A DNA stretch of 64,000 bases. Source: JASBZA01 sp964392065. GTDB lineage: Bacteria; Bacillota; Clostridia; Saccharofermentanales; Fastidiosipilaceae. The DNA lies in contig CAYMOG010000001.1 in NCBI GenBank assembly GCA_964392065.1, positions 78,733-142,732 of the forward strand, read 5' to 3'. Below the pieces are notes generated by a model. That model was not told the origin of the DNA. It did not search any database and worked only from the letters and a program-made list of their open reading frames with translations. This document shows positions 51,176 to 60,578 of this stretch, piece by piece (the stretch's first letter is position 1; the number at the start of each line of letters is the position of its first letter). The translations under genes and the position numbers were made by a program.

Positions 51176-51930
51176 TTCAATTGAAATCCTCACAGGAAAT
51201 ACAGAAAATAAGAGAAGCAGGCAAGGTAGTTGAGTCTGTTTTCAGAGCAATGCAAGACGCTATAGAGCCAGGTATAAGCACATTAGAACTAGACCAAATA
51301 GCACGAGATGTGGTACAAAAAGCTGGTGGAATCTCTCCAACCGTTGGTTATGGTGAACCACCATTTCCTGCCGCAACCTGTATATCTATTGATGAAGAGA
51401 TAGTTCATGGAATACCTGCGGACGATATCTATTTACGAGAAGGACAAATTGTAAGTTTCGATGTGGTTGTAGGACTTGATGGCTGGATGGCAGATGCTGC
51501 AAGAACTTTTTCAGTTGGTGAGATATCTGACGAGAAGAAACAACTCATTGAAGTAACAGAAGAGAGTTTTTGGCAAGGGTTGAGTCAGGCTAAAATTGGT
51601 AACCGTGTTGGGGATATCTCTTATGCAGTACAAGAATACGCTGAGTCAAGAGGTTACAGTGTTATTAGGGAATTAACGGGACATGGCATAGGACGTTCTA
51701 TGCACGAAGCTCCTGATGTCCCGAATTTCGGTACCAAGGGCAGAGGTCCACGTTTAGAAGAAGGCATGGTTCTATGTATCGAACCTATGATCGCAGTAGG
51801 GAAGCGGACAGTTGTTTTACTCGATGATCAATGGACTATTGCAATGAAGGATAGGAAACCGTCCGCACATTATGAAAATACTATCGCCATCACAAGTGAT
51901 GGTCCCATTGTATTAACGTTAAGCGAATAA
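51172..51930 (+). CDS. map: Methionine aminopeptidase type I
   Basis: 252 aa. Removes initiator Met. Metal ligands are visible: Asp in SFDVVVG, Asp in WMADAARTF, His in TGHGIGRSMHE, Glu in CIEPMI and Glu in HYENTIAIT; the substrate-side His is in EEIVHGIP. Overlaps adk by ATGA, so it is translationally coupled. No zinc-finger N-terminal extension. Confidence 0.98.
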   Translation: MIQLKSSQEIQKIREAGKVVESVFRAMQDAIEPGISTLELDQIARDVVQKAGGISPTVGYGEPPFPAATCISIDEEIVHGIPADDIYLREGQIVSFDVVVGLDGWMADAARTFSVGEISDEKKQLIEVTEESFWQGLSQAKIGNRVGDISYAVQEYAESRGYSVIRELTGHGIGRSMHEAPDVPNFGTKGRGPRLEEGMVLCIEPMIAVGKRTVVLLDDQWTIAMKDRKPSAHYENTIAITSDGPIVLTLSE

Positions 51931-51943
51931 AGGAGGTGAATAC

Positions 51944-52162
51944 ATGGCTAAAGAAGATATGATTGAAGTAGAAGGCATTGTAGAGGAAGTTTTGCCAAAT
52001 GCAAATTTCAAAGTGAAACTTGAGAATGGCCACATTGTTTTGGCACATATATCTGGAAAACTAAGACAAAATTACATCAAAATTTTACAAGGTGATCGTG
52101 TGACCCTAGAATTGTCACCCTATGATCTCGATCGTGGGCGTATCACTTGGAGAGCAAAATAG
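51944..52162 (+). CDS. infA: Translation initiation factor IF-1
   Basis: 72 aa, the exact family length, OB fold: MIEVEGIVEEVLPNANFKV, GHIVLAHISGKLR, GDRVTLELSPYDL. Blocks the A site during initiation. AAAGGAGGTG precedes the ATG. The small KOW-domain protein gene often found between map and infA in Clostridia is absent. Confidence 0.99.
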   Translation: MAKEDMIEVEGIVEEVLPNANFKVKLENGHIVLAHISGKLRQNYIKILQGDRVTLELSPYDLDRGRITWRAK

Positions 52163-52244
52163 TTCTCTTTTGTGTAGTTTTACGACAAAATGTCTAATAT
52201 GACAAAGGATTTTACAGTAAAATCATAGTTTTGAACAAATGTAC

Positions 52245-52272
52245 TTGTAAATGTATGATTTTCTGCTAGAAT
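52245..52272 (+). promoter_or_regulatory. Internal promoter upstream of rpmJ
   Basis: TTGTAA (52245-52250), 16-bp spacer and TAGAAT (52267-52272) with an extended -10 TGC. A hairpin GCGCTCTT/AAGAGTGC follows in the leader. It could drive rpmJ-rpsM-rpsK-rpsD-rpoA-rplQ separately from the main promoter. Confidence 0.7.
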
Positions 52273-52339
52273 ATCTAGGCATGCGCTCTTCTGAGAAGAG
52301 TGCTCTGTATTTACTTAAGATGAGTGGAGGTGCAAAGGA

Positions 52340-52453
52340 ATGAAAGTTAGATCTTCAGTAAAACCCATGTGTGAGAAATGCCGTGTCATTCGTCGTAAAG
52401 GACGCGTGATGGTTATTTGTTCAGACCCTAAGCACAAGCAAAGACAGGGCTAG
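52340..52453 (+). CDS. rpmJ: 50S ribosomal protein L36, zinc type
   Basis: 37 aa, read directly from the sequence. MKVRSSVKPMCEKC start and C-terminal KHKQRQG are typical. Zinc ligands Cys11, Cys14, Cys27 and His32 are all present. GTGGAGG and AAAGG lie before the ATG. Confidence 0.97.
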   Translation: MKVRSSVKPMCEKCRVIRRKGRVMVICSDPKHKQRQG

Positions 52454-52488
52454 TCACTTCAAATTATCCCTGATGAAACAAGGAAATC

Positions 52489-52538
52489 CACGTTAGGCGC
52501 GGCTGTAGTAATGGTAAGTTATGAATTGCCTGTGCGTG
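52489..52538 (+). other. Possible leader structure between rpmJ and rpsM
   Basis: In the 137-base gap, CACG..AGGC can pair with GCCT..CGTG around a 29-base loop. There is no T tract. Alpha operons of other bacteria carry S4-binding leaders before rpsM, so a regulatory role is possible but unproven. Confidence 0.35.
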
Positions 52539-52590
52539 AATTAGTAATAAGTAATTAAATTTATATTGAGTACACGATGGAGGTAAATTG

Positions 52591-52959
52591 ATGGCTCGTA
52601 TTTCAGGTGTAGACCTACCCAATGAGAAACGTGTTGAAATTGCGCTAACTTATATTTACGGCGTAGGACGTACAATTTCCAAGGAAGTTCTTGAGAAATG
52701 TGGAATTAGTCTTGATACACGTGTTAAGGATTTGACCGATGAAGAAATCACCCAAATTCGTAACGTATTAGAAGAAGAATATAAAATTGAAGGTGACCTA
52801 CGTCGAGAGGTTGCTATGAACATTAAGCGTCTAGTGGAAATTGGAAGCTACAGAGGCAGACGTCATCGTTCTGGCTTACCAGTACGCGGTCAACGCACTA
52901 AGACGAATGCTAGAACACGTAAGGGTCCTAGAAAAACAATGATGAATAAGAAGAAGTAA
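52591..52959 (+). CDS. rpsM: 30S ribosomal protein S13
   Basis: 122 aa. ARISGVDLPNEKRVEIALTYIYG start and the C-terminal RGQRTKTNARTRKGPRKT tail that contacts P-site tRNA. ATG at 52591 follows GATGGAGG; the in-frame TTG one codon upstream is less likely. Confidence 0.99.
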   Translation: MARISGVDLPNEKRVEIALTYIYGVGRTISKEVLEKCGISLDTRVKDLTDEEITQIRNVLEEEYKIEGDLRREVAMNIKRLVEIGSYRGRRHRSGLPVRGQRTKTNARTRKGPRKTMMNKKK

Positions 52960-52977
52960 GGAGGTTAACATTCAATT

Positions 52978-53373
52978 ATGGCTAAACAAAAGCAAAGACA
53001 AACAAGAAGAAGAAAACAACGTAAGAATGTTGACCGTGGAAAAGTCCACATTCATGCAACCTTTAACAACACAATTGTAACGATTACGGATACTCAAGGT
53101 AATGTAATTGCTTGGTCTAGTGCCGGATCACAGGGTATGAGAGGTTCTCGTAAGGGGACTCCATTTGCTGCTCAGTTGGCGAGTGAACAAGCCGCACAGG
53201 CTGCCGTAGAGCAGGGTTTACGCTCTGTAGAAGTATATGTAAAGGGTCCAGGTTCCGGTCGTGAGTCTGCAATCCGTGCATTAGGCAATCTAGGTCTAGA
53301 AGTTACTTTGCTAAAGGATGTTACACCAGTTCCACATAACGGTTGTAGACCTCCTAAGAAGAGAAGAATGTAA
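52978..53373 (+). CDS. rpsK: 30S ribosomal protein S11
   Basis: 131 aa. HIHATFNNTIVTITD core and C-terminal PVPHNGCRPPKKRRM. Platform protein near the mRNA exit. AAGGAGG precedes the ATG at a slightly long distance (about 12 bases). Confidence 0.99.
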   Translation: MAKQKQRQTRRRKQRKNVDRGKVHIHATFNNTIVTITDTQGNVIAWSSAGSQGMRGSRKGTPFAAQLASEQAAQAAVEQGLRSVEVYVKGPGSGRESAIRALGNLGLEVTLLKDVTPVPHNGCRPPKKRRM

Positions 53374-53391
53374 TCGGAGGAGTAATAGAAT

Positions 53392-54015
53392 ATGGCAAGA
53401 TACATTGAGCCTAGCTGTCGCTTATGCCGCAGAGAAGGCCAGAAATTATTTTTAAAAGGACAACGTTGCTATTCTAGTAAGTGTGCAATTGCTAAGAGAG
53501 GAACGACACCAGGTCAACATGGTGCAAGTCAGACTCGTCGTAAGCAATCAGAATATGGACAACAGCTCCGTGCTAAACAGAAGACAAAACGTTTTTACGG
53601 AGTAAAAGAAAAACAATTCCGTACACTCTATAATCGTGCCGATCGCCAAAGAGGCAACACAGGTATCAATATGCTACGTTTATTAGAACTACGTTTGGAT
53701 AATATTGTATACCGTTTGGGCTTCGGTGAATCCCGCGCGGAGGCTAGACAATTGGTCAGCCACGGACATTTTACTTTAAATGGTAAAAAAGCAAATATTC
53801 CTTCTATGACTATCAAAGTGGGAGATGAAATTGCAGTATCTGAAACCGCAAAGAATCTAACACGTTTTAAGGATATGGAATTCCATAGGAATGTGCCTGA
53901 ATGGCTTAACTTAAACGAAACTGAGAAGTCAGGAAAAGTATTACAAGTCCCAAATAGAGAAGATGTGGACGTAGAAGTAGAAGAACGTCTCATTGTTGAG
54001 CACTACTCACGTTAA
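53392..54015 (+). CDS. rpsD: 30S ribosomal protein S4, zinc type
   Basis: 207 aa. C+ form with Cys9, Cys12, Cys26 and Cys31 at the N-terminus. S4 RNA-binding domain with RLDNIVYRLGF and RQLVSHGHFTLNGKK. Primary 16S binder. In Bacillus subtilis rpsD is monocistronic; here it stays in the alpha operon. TCGGAGGAG precedes the ATG. Confidence 0.99.
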   Translation: MARYIEPSCRLCRREGQKLFLKGQRCYSSKCAIAKRGTTPGQHGASQTRRKQSEYGQQLRAKQKTKRFYGVKEKQFRTLYNRADRQRGNTGINMLRLLELRLDNIVYRLGFGESRAEARQLVSHGHFTLNGKKANIPSMTIKVGDEIAVSETAKNLTRFKDMEFHRNVPEWLNLNETEKSGKVLQVPNREDVDVEVEERLIVEHYSR

Positions 54016-54077
54016 TCATCTTTCAGGACTATTGTCAGTACACAAATATTTGTGTTTATACACCTGGGAGGTAAATA

Positions 54078-55031
54078 ATGTCAGAAATCACAAAACCAGT
54101 AATCACAACGGTGGAAATGACCGACAGTGGCGACTATGGCAAATTTGTTGTAGAGCCTTTAGAACGTGGATACGGTATTACCTTAGGAAACTCCTTACGT
54201 CGTGTATTGCTCTCATCCTTAAAGGGTTCAGCAATTACGGCATTGCGTGTAGAAGGCATCTTTCATGAGTTTTCTACTGTAAAAGGCGTCATAGAGGATA
54301 TGACTCAGATTATTCTCAACGTAAAAGGAATCCGTCTACGTATGCATGTAGAAGGACCCAAGACCGTATACTTAAGTAGCGATGCGGGTACTACAGGTGT
54401 TCTCACTGCTGGAGATATCGTACATGATGAGGAGATTGAAATCATGAATCCTGATCATGTAATTTGTACCTTGAATGGTGAAGAGAGAGTATTCATGGAA
54501 TTCACGGTAGGTCAGGGTAGAGGTTATAATACAGCGGAGCAGAATAAGTGGCCAAACCAACCAATTGGAGTCATTCCTATTGATTCGATTTTCACACCTA
54601 TTGATAAGGTCAATTATGCTGTGGAAAATACACGTGTAGGCCAAAACACCGACTACGATAAACTTACCATCGAGGTGTGGACCGATGCTACGCTCACAGC
54701 AGATGCAGGTTTAAGCCAAGCTTCTAACATCTTAATTGAACATTTGAATCTATTTTTAGATCTTAGTGATGTCGAGGAGCTTTACGAAGAAGAGCCTGAA
54801 GAAGAGGAAGAAGAGCATGACGAGCTTTTGGATACCGTCATTGAGGATATGGATTTCTCTGTAAGAACTTATAATTGTCTGAAGAGAGCGAATATCAATA
54901 CAATTGGTGACTTAGTCATCCGTACAGAAGACGATATGATGAAAGTTCGTAACCTTGGTAAGAAATCATTAGAAGAAGTTAACATTAAACTGGCAGAACT
55001 CGGTCTTTCGTTGGCCAACTCGCCTGAATAA
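54078..55031 (+). CDS. rpoA: RNA polymerase subunit alpha
   Basis: 317 aa. N-terminal dimerisation domain with ERGYGITLGNSLRRVLLSSL, and C-terminal domain with RTYNCLKRANINTIGDLV and KVRNLGKKSLEEV that binds UP elements and activators. The linker between them (about residues 232-254) is an unusually dense Glu run. GGGAGG precedes the ATG. Confidence 0.99.
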   Translation: MSEITKPVITTVEMTDSGDYGKFVVEPLERGYGITLGNSLRRVLLSSLKGSAITALRVEGIFHEFSTVKGVIEDMTQIILNVKGIRLRMHVEGPKTVYLSSDAGTTGVLTAGDIVHDEEIEIMNPDHVICTLNGEERVFMEFTVGQGRGYNTAEQNKWPNQPIGVIPIDSIFTPIDKVNYAVENTRVGQNTDYDKLTIEVWTDATLTADAGLSQASNILIEHLNLFLDLSDVEELYEEEPEEEEEEHDELLDTVIEDMDFSVRTYNCLKRANINTIGDLVIRTEDDMMKVRNLGKKSLEEVNIKLAELGLSLANSPE

Positions 55032-55058
55032 TAAGGATAATCAAAGAGGAGGAATCAC

Positions 55059-55583
55059 ATGTCTGGACATCGTAAACTTGGCAGCAGGACCAGTCACAGA
55101 CTCAGTATTTTAAGAAATCTCACCACCCAGCTCATTGTTGGTGGATCTGTTGAAACAACAGTCACCCGTGCGAAGGAAGTGCGTCAGATTGCTGAGAAAT
55201 TAATTACAGATGCAGTAAAAGAACATGATAATTTCACAACCCGTGAAGTACTAGCATCAAGCGCAAAATTGGATGGTAAAGGTAAGAAAATTCTTACTGA
55301 AAAAACATCGGGTAAGGGTACCACATATCACGTTGTAGAACGTGAGCTTACAACGAAGGATGTACAAGTTGATGGACCATCCCGTTTAGCTGCTCGTCGC
55401 CGTGCAATGAAGTGGCTTGTACGCGGTAAAGATGCGGAAGGTAACCGTGTCAATCCCGTAAATGTTCTATTTAATGACGTAGCACCTAATTATGTAGACC
55501 GTCAGGGTGGTTATACAAGAATCATTCTATTGGGTACAAGACGCGGTGACTCTACTGAAATGTGTCGTTTAGAGTTAGTTTAG
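55059..55583 (+). CDS. rplQ: 50S ribosomal protein L17 with internal insertion
   Basis: 174 aa, against a usual 112-130. The N-terminal core (HRKLGSRTSHRLSILRNL, then TTVTRAKEVRQIAEKLIT) and C-terminal GGYTRIILLGTRRGDSTEM are standard. The extra residues lie in the middle (about 65-115, including a Lys/Thr-rich stretch before DGPSRLAARRRAMKWL). GAGGAGG precedes the ATG. A terminator follows, closing the superoperon. Confidence 0.97.
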   Translation: MSGHRKLGSRTSHRLSILRNLTTQLIVGGSVETTVTRAKEVRQIAEKLITDAVKEHDNFTTREVLASSAKLDGKGKKILTEKTSGKGTTYHVVERELTTKDVQVDGPSRLAARRRAMKWLVRGKDAEGNRVNPVNVLFNDVAPNYVDRQGGYTRIILLGTRRGDSTEMCRLELV

Positions 55584-55611
55584 ACGATACGATTAGAGCA
55601 AAGTTTGAATC

Positions 55612-55643
55612 AAAGGTCAGGAAAGTTTTGCCTGGCCTTTTTT
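55612..55643 (+). terminator. Intrinsic terminator closing the ribosomal superoperon
   Basis: A 10-bp stem (AAAGGTCAGG with CCTGGCCTTT, one wobble), 9-base loop and six T residues, 29 bases after rplQ and 14 bases before the EcfA start. Confidence 0.9.
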
Positions 55644-55656
55644 GTTAAGAGGGTAT

Positions 55657-57465
55657 ATGCAAGATTCTATAATTCAAGTAGAGAACGTTTCCTTCACCTA
55701 TGATGAGGGAACAGAAGATGCTCTTCAAGCGGTAAAGAATATTAGTTTTTCTGTAGAAGGTGGTGAACATATTGCCATACTGGGCCGTAATGGTTCAGGT
55801 AAGTCCAGCCTAGCGAGACTTCTTAACGCTCTTCTTCTTCCTCAGGAAGGAGAAGTCATTGTAATGGGAATGAATACACAAGATGAGTATAAAGTGTGGG
55901 ATATCCGAAGCCAATTAGGTATGGTATTCCAGAATCCTGATAATCAAATAGTAGCTACTACAGTTGAAGAAGATGTTGCCTTTGGCCTAGAGAATTTAGG
56001 TATTCCTGAGGCGGAAATGCTTGTACGTGTGGAGCAAAGTCTAGCCCATGTAGGTTTACTAGAGATGAAACAACGACAACCTTCCGAGTTGTCCGGTGGA
56101 CAGAAGCAAAAACTTGCTCTAGCAGGTGTGCTGGCAATGCAGCCTAAATGTATAATATTAGATGAAGCCACCGCCATGTTAGATCCTAAGAGTCGTAAGG
56201 ATCTTCTACGTCTATTGGAACTCATTCGAGCAGAGCGAAATATTACCGTAATAAATGTAACCCATCACATGGACGAAGTGCTTAATGCAGACTGGGTCAT
56301 GGTAATGAGCCAAGGGCAATTGGTACTCGAAGGTAAGCCTTGGGAGGTTTTCTATCAAGCTGATACGATTAAAGCACTGGGACTTGATGTACCAGATCAT
56401 ATTGATCTTGCAATAAGTTTAGCGAAAACCTTTAGCCGAGCCATTAATCCCAAGGATATTGAAGATTTAGATGCCGCATATTTGTATATATCTCAATTGC
56501 TTCGTAGTTTGACCGAAGAAGATTTTACTTCTCTCCAACTGGGTGATGTCCAAGAAGGCGTAAACTTACCTAAGACAGAAGTTCATGAGGAAGTTGTTAT
56601 AGAAGTAAAGGGCTTATCCCATTTCTATAATCCAAACCGTATAGATACTGTTCATGCAGTGAAAGACCTTTCTTTTACCTTGCATAGAGGCGAGTTTTTG
56701 GGCATTGCAGGTCATACGGGATCTGGTAAATCTACACTAATACAACATTTGAATGCATTAATTAAACCTCCTGAAAATACCGTTTACGTACTTGGGATGG
56801 ATGCAGGAGTAAGTAAGCATGTACCTGCGATACGCCGAAAACTTGGTATGGTGTTCCAGTATCCCGAACAGCAATTATTTGCAGAGACGATTTTAGATGA
56901 TGTTAGTTATGGACCTAAGCAGATGGGTATAGAGGATGAAGAAGCTAAAGAATTAAGCCTACATGCTCTTGAACAAGTAGGTTTAGGGGACTTAGAAGTG
57001 GATCGCTCACCCTTCGAACTTTCCGGTGGGCAAATGCGTAGAGTTGCTATTGCAGGTATACTTGCCATGCAACCTGAAATCCTTATCTTAGATGAACCTG
57101 CGGCAGGTCTAGATCCTCAGGGAAGAGAAGAGATTTTCTCTACAATAAAAGCCTTACAGGCACAAGGCGTAAGTATTATTTTTGTATCCCATAGCATGGA
57201 TGATTTGGCGAAATTAGCGGATCGCATAATGGTTTTGAAGAACGGTGCTTTACAAACAATCGATACAGTTGAAAACGTGTTTTCGAATCAAGACATTGTC
57301 GTAAATAATGACTTGGATATTCCTAGAGTGATGCAGTTTGCAGAACGTTTTATTGTGGATTATCCTAGTTTCGATGCTAGAGTCTTTACAGAAAAATCTC
57401 TAGAAATAGAACTTCTCTATCAAACCCGAGAAGCACTAATAAGAGGAGAAGGAAGGAATGAGTAA
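55657..57465 (+). CDS. ecfA: ECF transporter ATPase, EcfA1-EcfA2 fusion
   Basis: 602 aa with two complete ABC domains in one chain. Domain 1 (about 5-245): GRNGSGKSS at 43-51, SGGQKQKLALAG, IILDEATAMLDP. Domain 2 (about 310-555): GHTGSGKST near 352, LSGGQMRRVAIAG, LILDEPAAGLDP. In most Firmicutes this locus has two separate genes, ecfA1 and ecfA2; here they are joined by a linker of about 60 residues with no stop. It powers energy-coupling-factor uptake of vitamins with EcfT and exchangeable S components. Start chosen at ATG 55657 after AAGAGGG; the TTG at 55642 lies in the terminator T run. Overlaps ecfT by 8 bases. Confidence 0.95.
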   Translation: MQDSIIQVENVSFTYDEGTEDALQAVKNISFSVEGGEHIAILGRNGSGKSSLARLLNALLLPQEGEVIVMGMNTQDEYKVWDIRSQLGMVFQNPDNQIVATTVEEDVAFGLENLGIPEAEMLVRVEQSLAHVGLLEMKQRQPSELSGGQKQKLALAGVLAMQPKCIILDEATAMLDPKSRKDLLRLLELIRAERNITVINVTHHMDEVLNADWVMVMSQGQLVLEGKPWEVFYQADTIKALGLDVPDHIDLAISLAKTFSRAINPKDIEDLDAAYLYISQLLRSLTEEDFTSLQLGDVQEGVNLPKTEVHEEVVIEVKGLSHFYNPNRIDTVHAVKDLSFTLHRGEFLGIAGHTGSGKSTLIQHLNALIKPPENTVYVLGMDAGVSKHVPAIRRKLGMVFQYPEQQLFAETILDDVSYGPKQMGIEDEEAKELSLHALEQVGLGDLEVDRSPFELSGGQMRRVAIAGILAMQPEILILDEPAAGLDPQGREEIFSTIKALQAQGVSIIFVSHSMDDLAKLADRIMVLKNGALQTIDTVENVFSNQDIVVNNDLDIPRVMQFAERFIVDYPSFDARVFTEKSLEIELLYQTREALIRGEGRNE

Positions 57466-58258
57466 AATAACCATGGGGAATTATTATCCCCAGAATTCCA
57501 TAGTTCATCGTATTGATCCTCGAGTTAAATTGTTTCTAGCTCTAGTTTTAATGATTATTGTATTTTTCTTGGATAAGCCAATCCCTATAGCCATATATGC
57601 ACTTGGCATTATTCTTCTTATTATCCTTGCGAAAATTGATTTCAAGACGATTCTACGGACGATTAAGCCATTAATATTTTTCACATCTTTTGCATTTGTC
57701 ATTAATTTGTTTTCGGTTAGAGGAACGACTTTATTTTCGTTTGGACCCTTGACGGCCAGTGTAGAAGGTTTGATTACAGGAGCTCTAATGGCGATTCGCT
57801 TAGTATTTTTAGTTATTGCGTCCTCTATTTTAATGACCTTAACTACGACTTCACTCCTATTGGCCGATTCTATCGAATCGCTATTAAAACCCCTGAAGAT
57901 TCTGAAAGTTCCTGTTCATGATATTGCTATGATGATTTCTATTGCTTTGCGTTTTATCCCGACTCTAGCCGATGAGGCGGATAAAATAACGAAAGCCCAA
58001 TCTTCTCGAGGAGCAAACTATGATACAGGAGGGTTCTTGCAAAGAGTTAGGGGTTTAGTGACTATTTTAATTCCTCTATTTGTCAGTGCCATTAAACGCG
58101 CAGAGGAGCTTGCCATTGCAATGGAATCTCGATGCTATCGTGGGGATATTGGTAGGAGTAAATATAAGCCATTACGTTTAAAAGGCCAAGATATCGTATT
58201 TTTGTGCGTGTCACTGGCGTATGTAGCGGCCATTGTTCTAGTACAATTTGTATTCTAA
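57458..58258 (+). CDS. ecfT: ECF transporter transmembrane subunit EcfT
   Basis: 266 aa with five to six membrane segments. HRIDPRVKLFLALVLMI start, and the two Ala-Arg-Gly-type coupling motifs, seen here as AQSSRGANYDTGG and AMESRCYRGD, which contact the ATPases. Overlaps the fused ATPase gene and directly abuts truA. No S-component gene is in the window. Confidence 0.96.
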   Translation: MSKITMGNYYPQNSIVHRIDPRVKLFLALVLMIIVFFLDKPIPIAIYALGIILLIILAKIDFKTILRTIKPLIFFTSFAFVINLFSVRGTTLFSFGPLTASVEGLITGALMAIRLVFLVIASSILMTLTTTSLLLADSIESLLKPLKILKVPVHDIAMMISIALRFIPTLADEADKITKAQSSRGANYDTGGFLQRVRGLVTILIPLFVSAIKRAEELAIAMESRCYRGDIGRSKYKPLRLKGQDIVFLCVSLAYVAAIVLVQFVF

Positions 58259-59068
58259 ATGCTTATGGAAAAACACAAAATCATTCTATTTACAGAGTAT
58301 ATGGGTACAAACTATGCGGGATGGCAACGCCAAAAAAACGCCGAAGCCGTGCAGAATGTATTAGAGGATGCATTGGAGAAATTACTCAAAGAGGATATCA
58401 ATTTATACGGCTGCAGTAGAACCGATGCAGGCGTTCATGCTAAAAATCATGTTTCACATTTCCTAAGTTCAACGCGTATTCCTATGGATAAATTTCATTT
58501 AGCCATCGCAGCCTATTTGCCGCAGGATGTGGCGGTAAAAGGTGCCCGATTGGCTGAGGACACCTTTCATGCAAGGTTTTCTGCTATAGGTAAGCAGTAT
58601 TCCTATTATATTTGGAATCGTCCATATCGTTCAGCTCTACGATCTGCATTTACCTATCATGAGCCTAGGCCTCTTAATTTACAAGCAATGCAAGAGGCAT
58701 GTGTATATTTTCTAGGAGAACATGATTTTGCCAGTTTTATGGCTGCAGGATCAGACCAAGTTACAACGACGAGAACGCTCTATAGTCTGAAGGTAATGGA
58801 GGTTAGTCCTGGACTTATCCGTATAACTGTTCATGGAAATGCTTTCTTATACAATATGGTGAGAATTATTGCGGGGACTTTGGCCTATGTTGGCTTAGGT
58901 AAATTGCGGGCGGAGGCGATACCTGAGGTGATTTCTAGCTTAGATAGAAAACAGGCAGGTATTACCCTAGAACCACAAGGACTATTTCTAGATACGGTCT
59001 ATTATCCCGAAAAATACGACCTAGCATGTTATAATAAATCGAGTCTTTCGATGGACTTAATGTTTTAA
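58259..59068 (+). CDS. truA: tRNA pseudouridine synthase TruA
   Basis: 269 aa. Makes pseudouridine at positions 38-40 of tRNA anticodon arms. Catalytic Asp56 in GCSRTDAGVHAKNHVSHF, then RFSAIGKQYSYYIWN and HGNAFLYNMVRIIAGTL. ATG 58259 follows the ecfT stop at once; ATG 58265 is an alternative. In many Firmicutes rplM-rpsI follow truA, but here pncB does. Confidence 0.96.
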   Translation: MLMEKHKIILFTEYMGTNYAGWQRQKNAEAVQNVLEDALEKLLKEDINLYGCSRTDAGVHAKNHVSHFLSSTRIPMDKFHLAIAAYLPQDVAVKGARLAEDTFHARFSAIGKQYSYYIWNRPYRSALRSAFTYHEPRPLNLQAMQEACVYFLGEHDFASFMAAGSDQVTTTRTLYSLKVMEVSPGLIRITVHGNAFLYNMVRIIAGTLAYVGLGKLRAEAIPEVISSLDRKQAGITLEPQGLFLDTVYYPEKYDLACYNKSSLSMDLMF

Positions 59069-59085
59069 TTAAGAAGGAATTATTT

Positions 59086-60561
59086 ATGAAATATTTGAAG
59101 AACAAGAATATGACTATGCTGACGGATTTCTATGAACTCACTATGTCCCAAGCATATTTCAATCAAGGTATGCAAGACACCATTGTGTACTTCGATTTGT
59201 TTTTCCGTAGAGTTCCTGATGGTGGCGGTTATGCTATCATGGCAGGTCTTGAGCAAGCAATTGACTATATTGAGAATCTGCACTTCGATCAAGAAGATAT
59301 TGAATTTCTAAGGAGTACAAGAAACTTCACAGAGGATTTCTTGAACTATTTGGCCGATTTCAGTTTTGCTTGTGATGTGTGGGCAATACAGGAAGGTACT
59401 CCGATCTTCCAAGGAGAACCTATTCTAAAGGTTAGGGGTCCTATCATTCAAGCCCAAATGATTGAGACGATGTTATTACTCACCATTAACCATCAGAGCT
59501 TAATTGCGACAAAGTCCAGTCGGATTGTTAACCAAGCGCAGGGCCGTTCTGTCATGGAGTTTGGCGCCAGACGTGCACAAGGTTCTGACGCTTCAGTACT
59601 AGGCGCTAGAGCGGCTTATATAGGTGGGGTTGACAGTACATCTTGTACCCTTGCTGGTGAGGTTTTCGGGATTCCTCTGTCGGGAACCATGGCCCATAGT
59701 TTTGTCCAACTCTATGAAAATGAGTATGAGGCGTTTAAATCGTATGCAGAATCTTATCCTGATAATACCGTTCTACTTATTGATACTTATAACGTTTTAG
59801 AATCAGGCTTGCCGAATGCTATTCGTGTGGCCAAAGAAGTTCTCATTCCTCAGGGTAAGAGACTCAAGGGGGTTCGTTTAGATTCTGGTGATATTACCTA
59901 TCTTAGTGTGGAATGCCGTCGTATTCTAGATGAGGCTGGATTAGACGATTGTAAGATCGTTGTTTCAAACTCTCTAGATGAACATATTATTCGAGAAGTT
60001 CTTATTCAAGGAGCAAAAATTGATGCCTTTGGTGTAGGTGAAAGACTTATTACATCTAAAAGTGAACCCGTTTTCGGTGGTGTGTATAAACTCTCTGCAG
60101 TGGAATCTGCCGATGGTACGGTCAATCCTCGAATGAAAGTTTCTGAATCGGTGTCTAAGATTACGAATCCAGGAAGTAAGTCTCTGTATCGGTTTATCGA
60201 TAAGAAGACCGGAAAAGCCGTTGCAGACCTCATTACACTAGAGGAAGAATACATCAATCCGGACCATCCTTACGAACTGTTCGATCCAGAAGCTACATGG
60301 AAACGGCAAACCGTTAGAGACTATGAATTAGTTGAGTTACTCGTGCCTGTATTCGAAGGCGGGAAATTGGTCTATGATTTGCCAACTATCGAAGAGATTC
60401 GGGCGCATTCTAAAGAGCAAATGAAGACTTTGTGGCCTTCCGTTACACGCTTAGAGAATCCTCACATCTATTATGTAGACTTATCCCAACGTTTATGGGA
60501 ACTTAAACATCAAATTTTACGTGATATGCAGTCGTATACCCATAAGGGTTATACTGAATAA
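59086..60561 (+). CDS. pncB: Nicotinate phosphoribosyltransferase
   Basis: 491 aa. Salvages nicotinate to nicotinate mononucleotide for NAD. LTDFYELTMSQAYF start, EFGARRAQGSDASVLGARAAY, LIDTYNVLESG and VRLDSGDI with the PRPP-binding region, and FGVGERLITS. AAGGAATT precedes the ATG at good spacing. Co-directional with truA (17-base gap). Confidence 0.95.
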   Translation: MKYLKNKNMTMLTDFYELTMSQAYFNQGMQDTIVYFDLFFRRVPDGGGYAIMAGLEQAIDYIENLHFDQEDIEFLRSTRNFTEDFLNYLADFSFACDVWAIQEGTPIFQGEPILKVRGPIIQAQMIETMLLLTINHQSLIATKSSRIVNQAQGRSVMEFGARRAQGSDASVLGARAAYIGGVDSTSCTLAGEVFGIPLSGTMAHSFVQLYENEYEAFKSYAESYPDNTVLLIDTYNVLESGLPNAIRVAKEVLIPQGKRLKGVRLDSGDITYLSVECRRILDEAGLDDCKIVVSNSLDEHIIREVLIQGAKIDAFGVGERLITSKSEPVFGGVYKLSAVESADGTVNPRMKVSESVSKITNPGSKSLYRFIDKKTGKAVADLITLEEEYINPDHPYELFDPEATWKRQTVRDYELVELLVPVFEGGKLVYDLPTIEEIRAHSKEQMKTLWPSVTRLENPHIYYVDLSQRLWELKHQILRDMQSYTHKGYTE

Positions 60562-60578
60562 TAAAGGAGTTTAGAAAT

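Noticed and set aside
53993..54268. 91-codon plus-strand frame across the rpsD-rpoA junction
   Set aside because: Overlaps rpoA out of frame, no homologous pattern, and the true rpoA start has GGGAGG.
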